DNA of 23,751 bases from a virus. The position numbers and the translations under genes are program-made. The first letter of the stretch is position 1. The number at the start of each line of letters is the position of its first letter. Of this stretch, positions 1 to 7,181 are shown piece after piece. The stretch lies in the IMG/VR virus record IMGVR_UViG_3300022925_000178, positions 1 through 23,751 of that record; one strand, 5' to 3'. Below the pieces are notes generated by a model. That model saw nothing but the letters and a program-made list of their open reading frames with translations. It was not told where the DNA came from and ran no database searches.

Positions 1-282
1 GTATTCTATTGTATCTGCACTGTCGACTATTTCTAACATTCTATCTAAATTTCTTTCTATAAGAGTATTAGATGGTGTTAGTTTAATTACGCAATTTTCA
101 TAATTTAACAATTCTTTGTATCTTCTCTTATAATATATACCAGGTCCTAGCAAGTGCAATCCGTAAGAAGGGCGCATATAGAAATATTCTCCGAGATTTT
201 TAGCGTTATTCTCGGATGCTATACCTTTACAACGCCAAGTACTTCCGCTTCGAAAATTGGCTATCAAAACATGACACGGCAT
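1..282 (-). CDS. Sulfotransferase-like P-loop protein (N-terminal part, cut by window edge)
   Basis: An open frame of 94 codons runs from an ATG at 282 to base 1 without a stop, so the gene continues off the left edge. Residues 9-16 read NFRSGSTW, the form of the 5'-phosphosulfate (PAPS) binding loop of sulfotransferases (R-S-G-S/T-T-W). A later strand, NCVIKLTP near residue 63, could be the second core strand. Family members transfer sulfate from PAPS to sugars, proteins or small molecules; the substrate here cannot be told. It lies 7 bases after the gp16 stop in the same direction, so it is probably co-transcribed with gp16. Two more sulfotransferase-like genes lie at 22409-23441. The P-loop match is clear, but the 3' PAPS motif lies outside the window, so activity is uncertain. 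Confidence 0.7.
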   Translation of the reverse strand, partial: MPCHVLIANFRSGSTWRCKGIASENNAKNLGEYFYMRPSYGLHLLGPGIYYKRRYKELLNYENCVIKLTPSNTLIERNLDRMLEIVDSADTIEY

Positions 283-289
283 TAATTTA

Positions 290-775
290 TCACTTTGAGC
301 TGTCTTTCATCAACTTCAATAATTCGTTCCTATCGAAAACATGACCCTTAACAGAGTCTTCGTCACCGTTTCCACTATCGTTTCGCACTTTATCTAGTCT
401 AGCTTTCTTAAGCATTAAGTCGATTTGATCTAACTTTCTTTTAGTTTTAGTGTCTTTGGCTTCTAACGCAATCTTAAGCATGTTACTAGCCTCAGCAAAT
501 ATCTTGCCTGCGGCCATATCAGTAGTATTCATGCCTAAATCCATTAGCTGTTGATAGCTGTCAAGTGCTTTTAACGCAACATCGTCCATTTCTGATTCGT
601 GGTCGTCTAGTCCTTTGACATCTTTAAAGGCATCGTTGATTTTTTCTGAAATTGTAAGTGCGTTACTAACAAGCTCAATTTCTTGTCTAGTTTCTTCTAC
701 AGTTTCTTCTTCGAAATCCTCAGTTACATCTTCAATCGGAGGAAGTCCGAAAGTTTCTTCTAATTTCTTAGTAAT
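290..775 (-). CDS. gp16: Terminase small subunit gp16, apparent ATT start
   Basis: T4 gp16 recognises DNA and stimulates the large terminase gp17 during headful packaging. The first ATG of this frame is at 589 and gives only 99 residues. The frame stays open upstream to a TAA at 776-778, the stop of the preceding gene. Starting at the ATT right after that stop (773-775) gives 161 residues, against 164 for T4 gp16. A GGGGGA Shine-Dalgarno lies 7 bases before this ATT, and no ATG, GTG or TTG lies in between. The added N-terminus (KKLEETFGLPPIEDV) resembles the start of T4 gp16 (KLLDISDLPGIDGEE). The central MAAGKIFAEA resembles the T4 DAAKIFLETA segment. An acidic linker precedes a helical, coiled-coil-like core. 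Family call good; start codon is an inference. Confidence 0.72.
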   Translation of the reverse strand: MTKKLEETFGLPPIEDVTEDFEEETVEETRQEIELVSNALTISEKINDAFKDVKGLDDHESEMDDVALKALDSYQQLMDLGMNTTDMAAGKIFAEASNMLKIALEAKDTKTKRKLDQIDLMLKKARLDKVRNDSGNGDEDSVKGHVFDRNELLKLMKDSSK

Positions 776-979
776 TTAAGTATCCCCCACATCAAGGTAA
801 GTTACCTCAATGTTATAAGTGTCGTCGCTTGCGGACATGACCCTATCATATTCTGGGTCTGATGGAGAGATATAGCAATCTTCCGGTGGTGTCGCCTCGC
901 CGTGGGTTTTCTCTGTATTGAGAATTTCTCCGTCAGGAGTAATTGAACAACTGGTGGTGTATTTATACTGTTTCATCAT
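776..979 (-). CDS. Hypothetical 67-residue protein
   Basis: I do not recognise this family. The protein is small and acidic with two cysteines (near residues 11 and 35), no membrane segment and no signal peptide. There are two consecutive ATGs, at 979 and 976. A GATAAATA element at 985-992 ends 5 bases before the first ATG, which puts the expected transcription start on the ATG itself. No Shine-Dalgarno is seen. Its stop codon directly abuts the proposed ATT start of gp16 and it shares gp16's frame. The GGGGGA serving gp16 lies inside its last codons, so the two genes are probably translationally linked. Confidence 0.6.
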   Translation of the reverse strand: MMKQYKYTTSCSITPDGEILNTEKTHGEATPPEDCYISPSDPEYDRVMSASDDTYNIEVTYLDVGDT

Positions 980-984
980 AACAG

Positions 985-992
985 TATTTATC
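985..992 (-). promoter_or_regulatory. T4-type late promoter GATAAATA
   Basis: The minus-strand octamer GATAAATA is one base from the T4 late consensus TATAAATA. It lies 5 bases before the ATG at 979, so the predicted transcript is leaderless. Confidence 0.6.
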
Positions 993-1017
993 AGAATTTA
1001 CTACCTAGATAATGGAT

Positions 1018-1278
1018 TTATCCGCAATACCAACTACGGTAATTGTTGTAGATAGGGCTACTATAAGACTGCGGCGGTATGGCAAAATACAGCGGGCGGC
1101 TGCCGTACTGATCTACGTATACTATCTCACAGTTAACCCAACGTGGTTGAGGATTATAAATTACTACCATGCCTGGTATATATGTACCGTCTGGGTACCT
1201 AGCTGGCTGTGGTTGGGAATAGCCGAGCATAGCTACAAACAAAGTGCCTATAATTAAAGATTTAAGTAGTGTTTTCAT
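1018..1278 (-). CDS. Small exported protein with signal peptide (unknown)
   Basis: An 86-residue protein. Residues 1-21 form a signal peptide: basic MKTLLK followed by a hydrophobic stretch LIIGTLFVAML. The rest is rich in Pro, Tyr and Trp with two cysteines (WVNCE and the C-terminal WYCG), suggesting a small disulfide-bonded periplasmic or envelope domain. Its ATG overlaps the stop of the upstream membrane/coiled-coil gene as ATGA, implying translational coupling. The pairing of a membrane coiled-coil gene with a small exported protein recalls phage i-spanin/o-spanin pairs, but there is no lipobox cysteine after the signal peptide, which argues against a classical o-spanin. Function unknown; export is the only confident statement. 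A plus-strand frame over the same bases is taken as a shadow. Confidence 0.6.
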   Translation of the reverse strand: MKTLLKSLIIGTLFVAMLGYSQPQPARYPDGTYIPGMVVIYNPQPRWVNCEIVYVDQYGSRPLYFAIPPQSYSSPIYNNYRSWYCG

Positions 1279-1628
1279 TGTGTTCCTGGTAGACCTATCA
1301 ATAACATTCTACGTGCCTGAAGGCCGTCTCTTATTTTTATCATGTCGTCATAATTTTGACGTTCTGTGTCGCTGAGGTTAGCTAATCCTTCCTCAGTGTA
1401 TTCTCGTAATTCGTTGTTATAGATAATAATTTGTAAATCAATATCACGTTTTTCAGATTCAATTTGGGCTTCGGTGTCTCGTTTTTCGGAATCAGCAATT
1501 GCTTGTTCTATAACCGATGCCAGTGCTTCTACATCGTTACTTGTAGCTACATTGTCGTATAAGAAATATCCGCCAGTTGCTAATCCTGAAAGTATTCCGA
1601 ATATGATTCCAATTTTATCTATGCTCAT
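1275..1628 (-). CDS. Membrane-anchored coiled-coil protein (spanin- or holin-like candidate)
   Basis: A 117-residue protein starting at the ATG at 1626-1628. A longer frame begins at 1715 inside gp4, but those 29 residues overlap gp4's 3' end. The chosen start sits 5 bases after a GATAAATA element that directly follows the gp4 stop. Residues 6-24 (IGIIFGILSGLATGGYFLY) form one transmembrane segment. Residues about 30-105 are charged and heptad-like (EKRDTEAQIESEKRDIDLQI), consistent with a coiled coil. N-in membrane anchor plus periplasmic coiled coil is the shape of an i-spanin, which helps disrupt the outer membrane at lysis. It overlaps the downstream exported-protein gene by ATGA. Topology is visible; the lysis role is inference. 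Confidence 0.6.
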   Translation of the reverse strand: MSIDKIGIIFGILSGLATGGYFLYDNVATSNDVEALASVIEQAIADSEKRDTEAQIESEKRDIDLQIIIYNNELREYTEEGLANLSDTERQNYDDMIKIRDGLQARRMLLIGLPGTQ

Positions 1629-1633
1629 AATTT

Positions 1634-1641
1634 TATTTATC
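1634..1641 (-). promoter_or_regulatory. T4-type late promoter GATAAATA
   Basis: Minus-strand GATAAATA directly after the gp4 stop codon and 5 bases before the ATG at 1628. It predicts a leaderless transcript for the membrane/coiled-coil gene. Confidence 0.6.
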
Positions 1642-2112
1642 TTATTTTCTACGCTTTTTTGGGATGCGGGGCTTGGGATTACGAGCTTTAGGTTTAGAGA
1701 AAATTTGGTCCTCATTTATTACCTTAAATCGTATTCCTTTACGCTGACACCATTCTTGAGCAGACTGCCACTTTGCGGCATTTACTGCTACGCTTAGTGC
1801 TTGATGTTTTCCTTTTGCGTTCTCTAATGTAGTTTGATTTGCTGGTTTGATTTCTATTAGTTCTACATGCTCAGTGCCAGTTTTATCTACATACTGTATC
1901 ATAAAGTCAGGAACATAATTTGCGTACTTGCCTGTTACCGGATTTCTGTAGGGAATTTTTACGTTTTCACTTGCCCACTTAATTATACTAGGATGGCTAT
2001 CGCAGAATTCCATAAACTTGCGTTCCCATGAGCTTCTGTAGTAAGGTGCTTTTGTGCCTATATACTTGTCCGAGTTCGCGACCTCGTATATAGCTTGCGA
2101 GAAACGGCTCAT
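1642..2112 (-). CDS. gp4: Head completion protein gp4 (PD-(D/E)XK nuclease fold)
   Basis: A 156-residue protein close in length to T4 gp4, which completes DNA-filled heads before tail joining. It has the TnsA-like PD-(D/E)XK nuclease layout: E30 in SSWERKF, D69 in YVPDF and E87-x-K89 in ELIEIKP. The segment SSWERKFMEFCDSHPSIIKW followed by IPYRNPVTGKYANYVPDF is typical of the gp4 family. The C-terminus is very basic (KPKARNPKPRIPKKRRK), consistent with DNA contact. Its ATG overlaps the stop of the upstream 144-residue gene as ATGA, so it is coupled to the tail operon gp19/tube-like/144-residue/gp4. The active-site residues appear intact. Confidence 0.85.
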   Translation of the reverse strand: MSRFSQAIYEVANSDKYIGTKAPYYRSSWERKFMEFCDSHPSIIKWASENVKIPYRNPVTGKYANYVPDFMIQYVDKTGTEHVELIEIKPANQTTLENAKGKHQALSVAVNAAKWQSAQEWCQRKGIRFKVINEDQIFSKPKARNPKPRIPKKRRK

Positions 2113-2543
2113 GGTTTTATTAAAGCAGAGGCTCTTGTGTTGCTATTTACAATAGGAGATATTAATCCTACTCTGCTTCCTGCCGGACGTAAATTGTTCA
2201 TAGCGGTGTAAGCATCTACAGTAAGATTTAATGTGTTACCAGTTACGTCGAAATACTCCAGAGGGTCTATGCCCTGTGTATAAGCTACTTCCATTAACAC
2301 ACTTGTCATAGCATCTGCATTTGGCTTACTGTAGCCTGCTTTAACTAATTTACTGTTTATCATTGCTACCTTAGCAGGGTCGTAGGATTTGCCTTGCGGC
2401 TGTGCAAGTTGACCAAGTATTTCTGAGGATGCTTCCGGAAGAGGAAATTTTATAGTAGCATCTTTTAAATAAGCAACGAGAGTATCGCCTGTTAGCTTAT
2501 AGGATTTTTCGTTACCAAATGTATCGTATATAGAGGAGCTCAT
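2109..2543 (-). CDS. Probable virion protein, 144 residues
   Basis: I do not recognise a named T4 counterpart. The protein is soluble and mixed alpha/beta: an N-terminal beta-like part (SYKLTGDTLVAYLKDATIKF), a helical middle (INSKLVKAGYSKPNADAMTS...LMEVAYTQGIDPLEYFDV) and a C-terminal segment NNLRPAGSRVG. It is stitched between two recognisable genes: its ATG overlaps the stop of the tail-tube-like gene (TAATG), and its own TGA overlaps the gp4 start (ATGA). This tight coupling in the gp19-gp4 operon suggests a structural or assembly role in tail or neck. The role is inferred from context only. Confidence 0.6.
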   Translation of the reverse strand: MSSSIYDTFGNEKSYKLTGDTLVAYLKDATIKFPLPEASSEILGQLAQPQGKSYDPAKVAMINSKLVKAGYSKPNADAMTSVLMEVAYTQGIDPLEYFDVTGNTLNLTVDAYTAMNNLRPAGSRVGLISPIVNSNTRASALIKP

Positions 2544-3481
2544 TAGCTTAGGAATTCTCCTGGAGTAGTACCGTCAATGCCAAATGCCGGACCGCTAAAT
2601 GTTCCGTCAGTGTCATTTACTGCTGTATCTGGAGCAGGATGAACAACTGGCTGAGATGATCTATTTAGTTTGCCTGTACTCGAAGAGTCTCCCATAAAGT
2701 CTAAGTCTCTTCTATTAAATCCGGGCTTGTATTTGTTTAGCGCATCTAGTACATCGCTAGTAAATAATGTATTATAACTTTCGAATCTTGCCCTGTCTAA
2801 ATCGTCTAGTGTAAAGTTTACAGTTTGATTAACAGTGAAATTTTCGTATTCAAAACTCATACCAAATTTTCTAACTTCGCTACTACTGTAATCAATTTGT
2901 CCGGGGCTAAACGCAGTTATTGTAGGTTTAAATAAAATGTATTCAACTCCCCTTCCGCCTGCGTAGGTAACTAATTTAATTTTGTCTATGAAATTTGCTC
3001 GCTTGTTTAAGTTAAATCCTGCTACATTACTATCGAACATCTCATAATCTAGATCTGGATAATGCTTTGGATCTTGGTCACGTTTATTCCCTTGCCCGTC
3101 TGTAGTTTTATTTCTCGGATTCATATAGAAATATGAGAAGTAACGCATAAACACAATTAACCATTCGTTGTTAACTGTATCTAATACTTCAATATCTACT
3201 GGGGAATATTCTACGCCGGTTTGCACAACTCGTTTCATGTTGTACTGATTTTTAACTGCTGTATTAAATCGTACTTCCGGGAGTTTTGCGTTCTGTACTA
3301 AACTACTAATTTGTGTGCGGAATGCGACTCCGTCACTTATTAGAGGTTCGATGTCAGGATTAAACACGAACTCGACAAAACCGTTAAAGTTTTGTCGAGG
3401 CGGTGTATAATTTGGTTTTAGCCTATTCGCATTTTGCCAGTCACGAAAATAAAGACTTGGGAATAAATCCGATCTAGCCAT
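2543..3481 (-). CDS. Tail-tube-fold virion protein (second tube-like protein)
   Basis: A 312-residue protein encoded directly after gp19 with a clear AGGAG Shine-Dalgarno. It shares general features of the gp19/gp54 tail-tube fold: a beta-rich core with a segment around residues 83-118 (YNMKRVVQTGVEYSPVDIEV then WLIVFMRYFSYFY) resembling the strand-helix unit tube proteins use to stack. A second beta region (residues 175-235) contains TITAFSPGQIDYSSSEV and MSFEYENF. The last 60 residues are Gly/Ser/Pro rich and probably flexible. Its size is close to the T4 tube initiator gp54 (about 320 residues), but the N-terminus does not look like T4 gp54. It may be a tube initiator, terminator or specialised tube subunit. 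Structural assignment is fairly safe, exact role is not. Confidence 0.6.
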   Translation of the reverse strand: MARSDLFPSLYFRDWQNANRLKPNYTPPRQNFNGFVEFVFNPDIEPLISDGVAFRTQISSLVQNAKLPEVRFNTAVKNQYNMKRVVQTGVEYSPVDIEVLDTVNNEWLIVFMRYFSYFYMNPRNKTTDGQGNKRDQDPKHYPDLDYEMFDSNVAGFNLNKRANFIDKIKLVTYAGGRGVEYILFKPTITAFSPGQIDYSSSEVRKFGMSFEYENFTVNQTVNFTLDDLDRARFESYNTLFTSDVLDALNKYKPGFNRRDLDFMGDSSSTGKLNRSSQPVVHPAPDTAVNDTDGTFSGPAFGIDGTTPGEFLS

Positions 3482-3495
3482 TATTTTCTCCTAGC

Positions 3496-4128
3496 TTAAC
3501 CTGCTGTTGAGCCGCCACCGCCTAGAGTTGAGTCAAAGTCGCTGAACGGATTAATAGCTGTGCTTCTGCCATTGCCATCGTTAGTACCGCTGTAATGAGT
3601 AGCGTTATCGTAACGAATTGACAAAGTAATAATTTGCGATTCGTTAGTGCTGTAATCACCTTCACCATACTGTACATTGTTTAAGAAGCAGCCTTCCAAG
3701 AACCATACTTCAGTAGGTTCTGTGCTTGCGCCATCTAGTACTTCGATTTCCATTTCAAACTTATAGTCGTTTGCCGCAGCCGGTGTAGTCTGCTGGAAGT
3801 GGTTTACTTGACGCTGTAATTGTGCGCCTACCTGTTTTGCAACATTGTTTGAAATATCATCACGAAGTGTAACCTGAATCGCTTCCCAAGTATGTTTCCC
3901 TTGCATATAAATTCTGCTGTTATAGCTATCAACTACAACCTCATCACCTGTGTAATTCGGACGTCCTACACTCTGGATATTCTGTGTTAGCGCAAGAGGT
4001 CGGGCCTCTCCACCTATGCCAATAAAGTTCACCCTAAAGCGATACTTTAATTTTGGCATTAGTATGCCGGCACTACCATCTGCTAACGGTACACCGAATT
4101 TTGATTTAGTTATAATGTTCTCTGCCAT
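3496..4128 (-). CDS. gp19: Tail tube protein gp19
   Basis: A 210-residue protein. gp19 polymerises into the inner tube of the contractile tail inside the gp18 sheath. Recognisable parts are the N-terminal MPKLKYRFRVNFIGIG strand, the loop QSVGRPNYTGDEVVVDSYNS, and the C-terminal YSTNESQIITLSIRYDNATH, all typical of gp19 in marine T4-like phages (T4 gp19 is 163 residues). The C-terminal 30 residues are Gly/Ser/Asn rich. The start is supported by AGGAGAACATAAAA before ATG. A GATAAATA late promoter at 4165-4172 gives a leader of about 31 bases, downstream of the gp18 terminator, so gp19 and gp18 are separately transcribed. The downstream tube-like, 144-residue and gp4 genes follow in one operon. 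Confidence 0.88.
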   Translation of the reverse strand: MAENIITKSKFGVPLADGSAGILMPKLKYRFRVNFIGIGGEARPLALTQNIQSVGRPNYTGDEVVVDSYNSRIYMQGKHTWEAIQVTLRDDISNNVAKQVGAQLQRQVNHFQQTTPAAANDYKFEMEIEVLDGASTEPTEVWFLEGCFLNNVQYGEGDYSTNESQIITLSIRYDNATHYSGTNDGNGRSTAINPFSDFDSTLGGGGSTAG

Positions 4129-4164
4129 TTTTATGTTCTCCTACGAACTTGTTTACTATACAGA

Positions 4165-4172
4165 TATTTATC
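4165..4172 (-). promoter_or_regulatory. T4-type late promoter GATAAATA for gp19 operon
   Basis: Minus-strand GATAAATA in the gap between the gp18 terminator and gp19. The ATG is 36 bases further on, with a Shine-Dalgarno between. Confidence 0.7.
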
Positions 4173-4216
4173 ATTATTAGCCAAAAAAGATAAACTCATG
4201 TTTTAATTCAGCCAAA

Positions 4217-4244
4217 AAGAAAGGGCTGTTGCCAGCCCTTTCTT
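4217..4244 (-). terminator. Rho-independent terminator after gp18
   Basis: A perfect 12-base-pair stem (arms 4217-4228 and 4233-4244) with a 4-base loop. On the minus strand the loop reads GCAA, a GNRA tetraloop, and the stem ends in CTTTCTTTTT, giving a U-run. It ends the gp18 transcript 49 bases after the gp18 stop and just before the gp19 promoter. Confidence 0.85.
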
Positions 4245-4292
4245 GTTTCCCCCTAGTTTTTACACTAGTTCGATCCTAAGGTAGTGGATCTG

Positions 4293-7076
4293 TTAGCCTG
4301 TTGAGCCCAGAGTGCTCTGGATTCTAATAGGTATGTAGATAAACTCTACTGCCTTAACAGGTTGTATAGCTATATCAATATGTAGCTCGTTGCGATTAAT
4401 ACGCGCAGGTGTATTGTTAGACTCATCACATACTGTAACATAATCAAACAATCCGCGCTGTGTAATCAACTCACTTAAGATTCTGTCAACGACAGTCTTA
4501 GCATTAGTGCGTGTAATCGCATCGTTTGGTTCAAACAAGAACGGACGTACTGCGTCGTCAAGTTGTTCACGAAGGTAAATTACCAAACGAGAAACGTTGA
4601 TACGATCAAGTGCGCTGGATGTAGGATTTAAAGTCTTTTGTCCGAATACGCTAATTCCACGTCCTGGGAATGTTGCAATCGGGTTAACTTTATTTAAATA
4701 CAATGTGTCGCGTTGGCCGTTGTTTAAGCTAGCCGCCACATATTCACTTTCTGCCGCATCTAAATAACCTACACTAGTTACGTTGTTAACTACACCACGT
4801 TGATACCCTGCTGGAGCAAACCACGGGAAAGCAACTTGGTCATTGTACGCAATTGTACGTAATGCCATATGAGATGCCGGTACCATGATGTTTGTTCCAT
4901 CTAGGTTAGTTGTTAAACCACTTGGATAGTAAACTGCCGCTTGACTGCTTGCGCTAACAAGTCCATCTTCGCCGTTTTCTATTGCGTTGTTACTGTTAGT
5001 AGCCCATGCTTGGATATCAGTATCTGAACTGCTTAGTCTAAATGGAGGGTCAATAAGAGCAAACACAGTGTCTTTTCTGTCAACGCTCAAAGTAAGCATT
5101 TCGTCTGTTAGTTCAGGATAACCCGGAACTGCTACTATGTTGAAACGGTTTGTTTCGTTACGAATATCTTCATTTGAGGATACTGCCGATTGCATTGCGC
5201 GAACTACTGCTTTACGCTGTGCTTTTCTTAGCAATATGCCAGAGCCGTCTGCGTTGTTGCCGCTGTAATTTTCCCACAGGCTGTCAGTGTCGTTCCACTG
5301 TTTGACATTACCACCACTTGCTCGATAGTTCCAAGCAAGCATGCCTGTTGGATAAAGTGCCGCACTCGGCGCATCTGCGTCCAGGCTTGCAGTAGTAGTT
5401 CTAAAGTCAGCAAAGAGAATGCCGTCCGGACTACTCTGGTCAGTTTGGTCTACTAGGTTAAAGCTAGCGCCATCATATTTGTAAAGTTTTATGTTTTCAG
5501 TATCAGCACTGTTTATCCAAACATCGCCACTAGCAAGTGCGCTAATGCCATCACTTTGTAAAGTAGGTTCAGTTGCTGAAGTTTGGAAGTCGCCTGTAAA
5601 TGTAACCCAAGTACTACCGTCGTGCTCCAGAAGATCAACATTAGTTGTGCTAATATCTGCATCATACCATAGCTGTCCGTCTGCTGTATCACCGACTGGT
5701 TCTGTTGCTGAGGGATCTATTACTAAGGTAGTAAAGTTACTGGTTGTTCCAGCCGTTAAGTTAATATTCGCTAAACGGAATGTAACGTTAGCAATATCAC
5801 CTTCAGCAAGAGTAATATCTCTGCCGTCAGTGTTAATTAATGTAACTTTTCCAGCAACATTACTTGCACTAAGTTGATCAGAAAACGTAGTTGTTACGTT
5901 TGCCGCAGACAAAGCAGTTTGTATATCAGTAACAACATCATCTACTGAAATATTTCCGTCACTGTCGCTATCTGTTATAATATAAACTGGAATAGCTGTA
6001 GTTGAGTTATTAACATAAATGTTAAATGCTACGTTAGACGCATCGACTAAGCTGTTCGAAAGATCTGTGTCTGTTAATGCCGATGAGCTAGCTACAGTAA
6101 CAGTAGACTCGCCATTCCACTCCTTGAAGTCACACTTAGCGATGAAACTGCTACGATCTGCGTATGATACGCCAGGAACTAATGTCCCTGCCGCTTCAAA
6201 TGCGTCGTATGCTATTGCTGGGGTTTCATAAGCTGGCACCGAAGTTTCGACAAATTGGGCAGATGATGTGCTGTATTCATATACTGCCAGATCTATGCCG
6301 TTATTTGGAGTTGTTGTCTGAAGCATTAAATCTCCAGCAGATAATGGATCACCATTGGATCTTCCATTAGCGGATTGAGGCAGTGTTGTATGCGTAGCAA
6401 ACTGAAAATCACTTGATGTAGCTGATGTCCAGGATCCGCTGCCGATGGCATCCCAGGTGCCTGAGGTTTTTTCATAAAAAGTCAAGCTGTTAGTTGAGTC
6501 GCCTGCGCTATCTGTTGAAACTACAGTATACTGTCCATCGATGCCGTATGCCGCTTTTGGTGTTGCATTAGCATATAAGTTTGTAGAAGTCGCTACAGTA
6601 ACAGTTGCCGGTACCCAGGCAGTTCCGTCCCATTCTTTAAGGCCATATGTACTAGATGCAGTATCAAGCCACACTGTGCCGTCGGCAGGCGCGGCACTTG
6701 GTGCTGTTGCGCTAGATTCTAATTCTGATAAGTCTATATCAGCACGTAATACATAAGCTCTGTTAGAAATTCCTAAAAAGCTGTATGCGGCTACTAAGCC
6801 GTATTCGTTTGTTTCGTCACCGTGTATAGGTGATCCACCTGAAGTCTTAAACGATGGGTTACCAAAATTCTGTAGTAACTCACGTTGACTAGTGATTAAA
6901 TATAAGTTGTTCGCGTTTGCGGCTGTAGTATATGCGGCTGTGGAAGTTCCGTCTGGTGCTGTCTTATCTTGTGCTGTTGCTATTACAATAAGAGGCACTG
7001 TTCCTGCACCAGCAGGTGCATAAAAACTTTCATCAGTTACGCTAATACTTACGCCTGGCGATACTAATGTTGCCAT
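4293..7076 (-). CDS. gp18: Tail sheath protein gp18 (927 residues, with inserted repeats)
   Basis: gp18 forms the contractile sheath around the tail tube. Typical sheath ends are visible: N-terminal LVSPGVSISVTDESFY and C-terminal SRLVIYLREQLDDAVRPFLFEPN with KAVEFIYIPIRIQST, and the conserved core GYPELTDEMLTLSVDRKDTV...ALIDPP (about 652-678). It is much longer than T4 gp18 (659 residues). Most of the excess lies between residues about 124 and 606. That region holds at least four copies of a 35-50-residue module with pattern DGxxWxD...L.E.DGxxWV (124-157, 455-497, 500-548, 563-606) and a weaker copy near 240-280. These variable domains would face outward on the sheath. The start is supported by GGAGAAG before ATG and a GATAAATA promoter at 7113-7120; a terminator follows, so the gene is monocistronic. 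Confidence 0.9.
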   Translation of the reverse strand: MATLVSPGVSISVTDESFYAPAGAGTVPLIVIATAQDKTAPDGTSTAAYTTAANANNLYLITSQRELLQNFGNPSFKTSGGSPIHGDETNEYGLVAAYSFLGISNRAYVLRADIDLSELESSATAPSAAPADGTVWLDTASSTYGLKEWDGTAWVPATVTVATSTNLYANATPKAAYGIDGQYTVVSTDSAGDSTNSLTFYEKTSGTWDAIGSGSWTSATSSDFQFATHTTLPQSANGRSNGDPLSAGDLMLQTTTPNNGIDLAVYEYSTSSAQFVETSVPAYETPAIAYDAFEAAGTLVPGVSYADRSSFIAKCDFKEWNGESTVTVASSSALTDTDLSNSLVDASNVAFNIYVNNSTTAIPVYIITDSDSDGNISVDDVVTDIQTALSAANVTTTFSDQLSASNVAGKVTLINTDGRDITLAEGDIANVTFRLANINLTAGTTSNFTTLVIDPSATEPVGDTADGQLWYDADISTTNVDLLEHDGSTWVTFTGDFQTSATEPTLQSDGISALASGDVWINSADTENIKLYKYDGASFNLVDQTDQSSPDGILFADFRTTTASLDADAPSAALYPTGMLAWNYRASGGNVKQWNDTDSLWENYSGNNADGSGILLRKAQRKAVVRAMQSAVSSNEDIRNETNRFNIVAVPGYPELTDEMLTLSVDRKDTVFALIDPPFRLSSSDTDIQAWATNSNNAIENGEDGLVSASSQAAVYYPSGLTTNLDGTNIMVPASHMALRTIAYNDQVAFPWFAPAGYQRGVVNNVTSVGYLDAAESEYVAASLNNGQRDTLYLNKVNPIATFPGRGISVFGQKTLNPTSSALDRINVSRLVIYLREQLDDAVRPFLFEPNDAITRTNAKTVVDRILSELITQRGLFDYVTVCDESNNTPARINRNELHIDIAIQPVKAVEFIYIPIRIQSTLGSTG

Positions 7077-7112
7077 AATCTCTTCTCCTAAGTTTAGAGT
7101 GCGTTGTAACTA

Positions 7113-7120
7113 TATTTATC
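7113..7120 (-). promoter_or_regulatory. T4-type late promoter GATAAATA for gp18
   Basis: Minus-strand GATAAATA 36 bases before the gp18 ATG, with a GGAGAAG Shine-Dalgarno in the leader. Confidence 0.7.
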
Positions 7121-7181
7121 AAATCGTCCAAATATAAGGCGATTTAGGCTATTAGCCCAATTTAGGAGATATTAGGTGGTA

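Noticed and set aside
1012-1257. Plus-strand open frame of 81 codons
   Set aside because: It lies opposite the signal-peptide gene, starts in a promoter region without Shine-Dalgarno and has an odd Trp/Tyr-rich composition typical of an antisense shadow.
1018-1278. Lipoprotein (o-spanin) call
   Set aside because: No cysteine at the end of the hydrophobic stretch, so no lipobox.
1629-1715. Upstream extension of the membrane/coiled-coil gene into gp4
   Set aside because: The 29 extra residues are out of frame with and inside gp4, and would put polar residues before the transmembrane start. The ATG at 1628 fits the promoter spacing.
4253-4290. Two small hairpins (CTAGT/ACTAG and GATCC/GGATC) between gp18 and its terminator
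   Set aside because: Stems of only 5 base pairs with long loops and no U-run; a far stronger terminator lies next to them.
5491-6756. Several plus-strand frames over gp18
   Set aside because: They are mirror frames of a strongly supported sheath gene, with no Shine-Dalgarno or recognisable product.
7135-7165. GGCT/AGCC palindrome in the gap after dNMP kinase
   Set aside because: A four-pair stem with no T-run; not convincing as terminator or operator.
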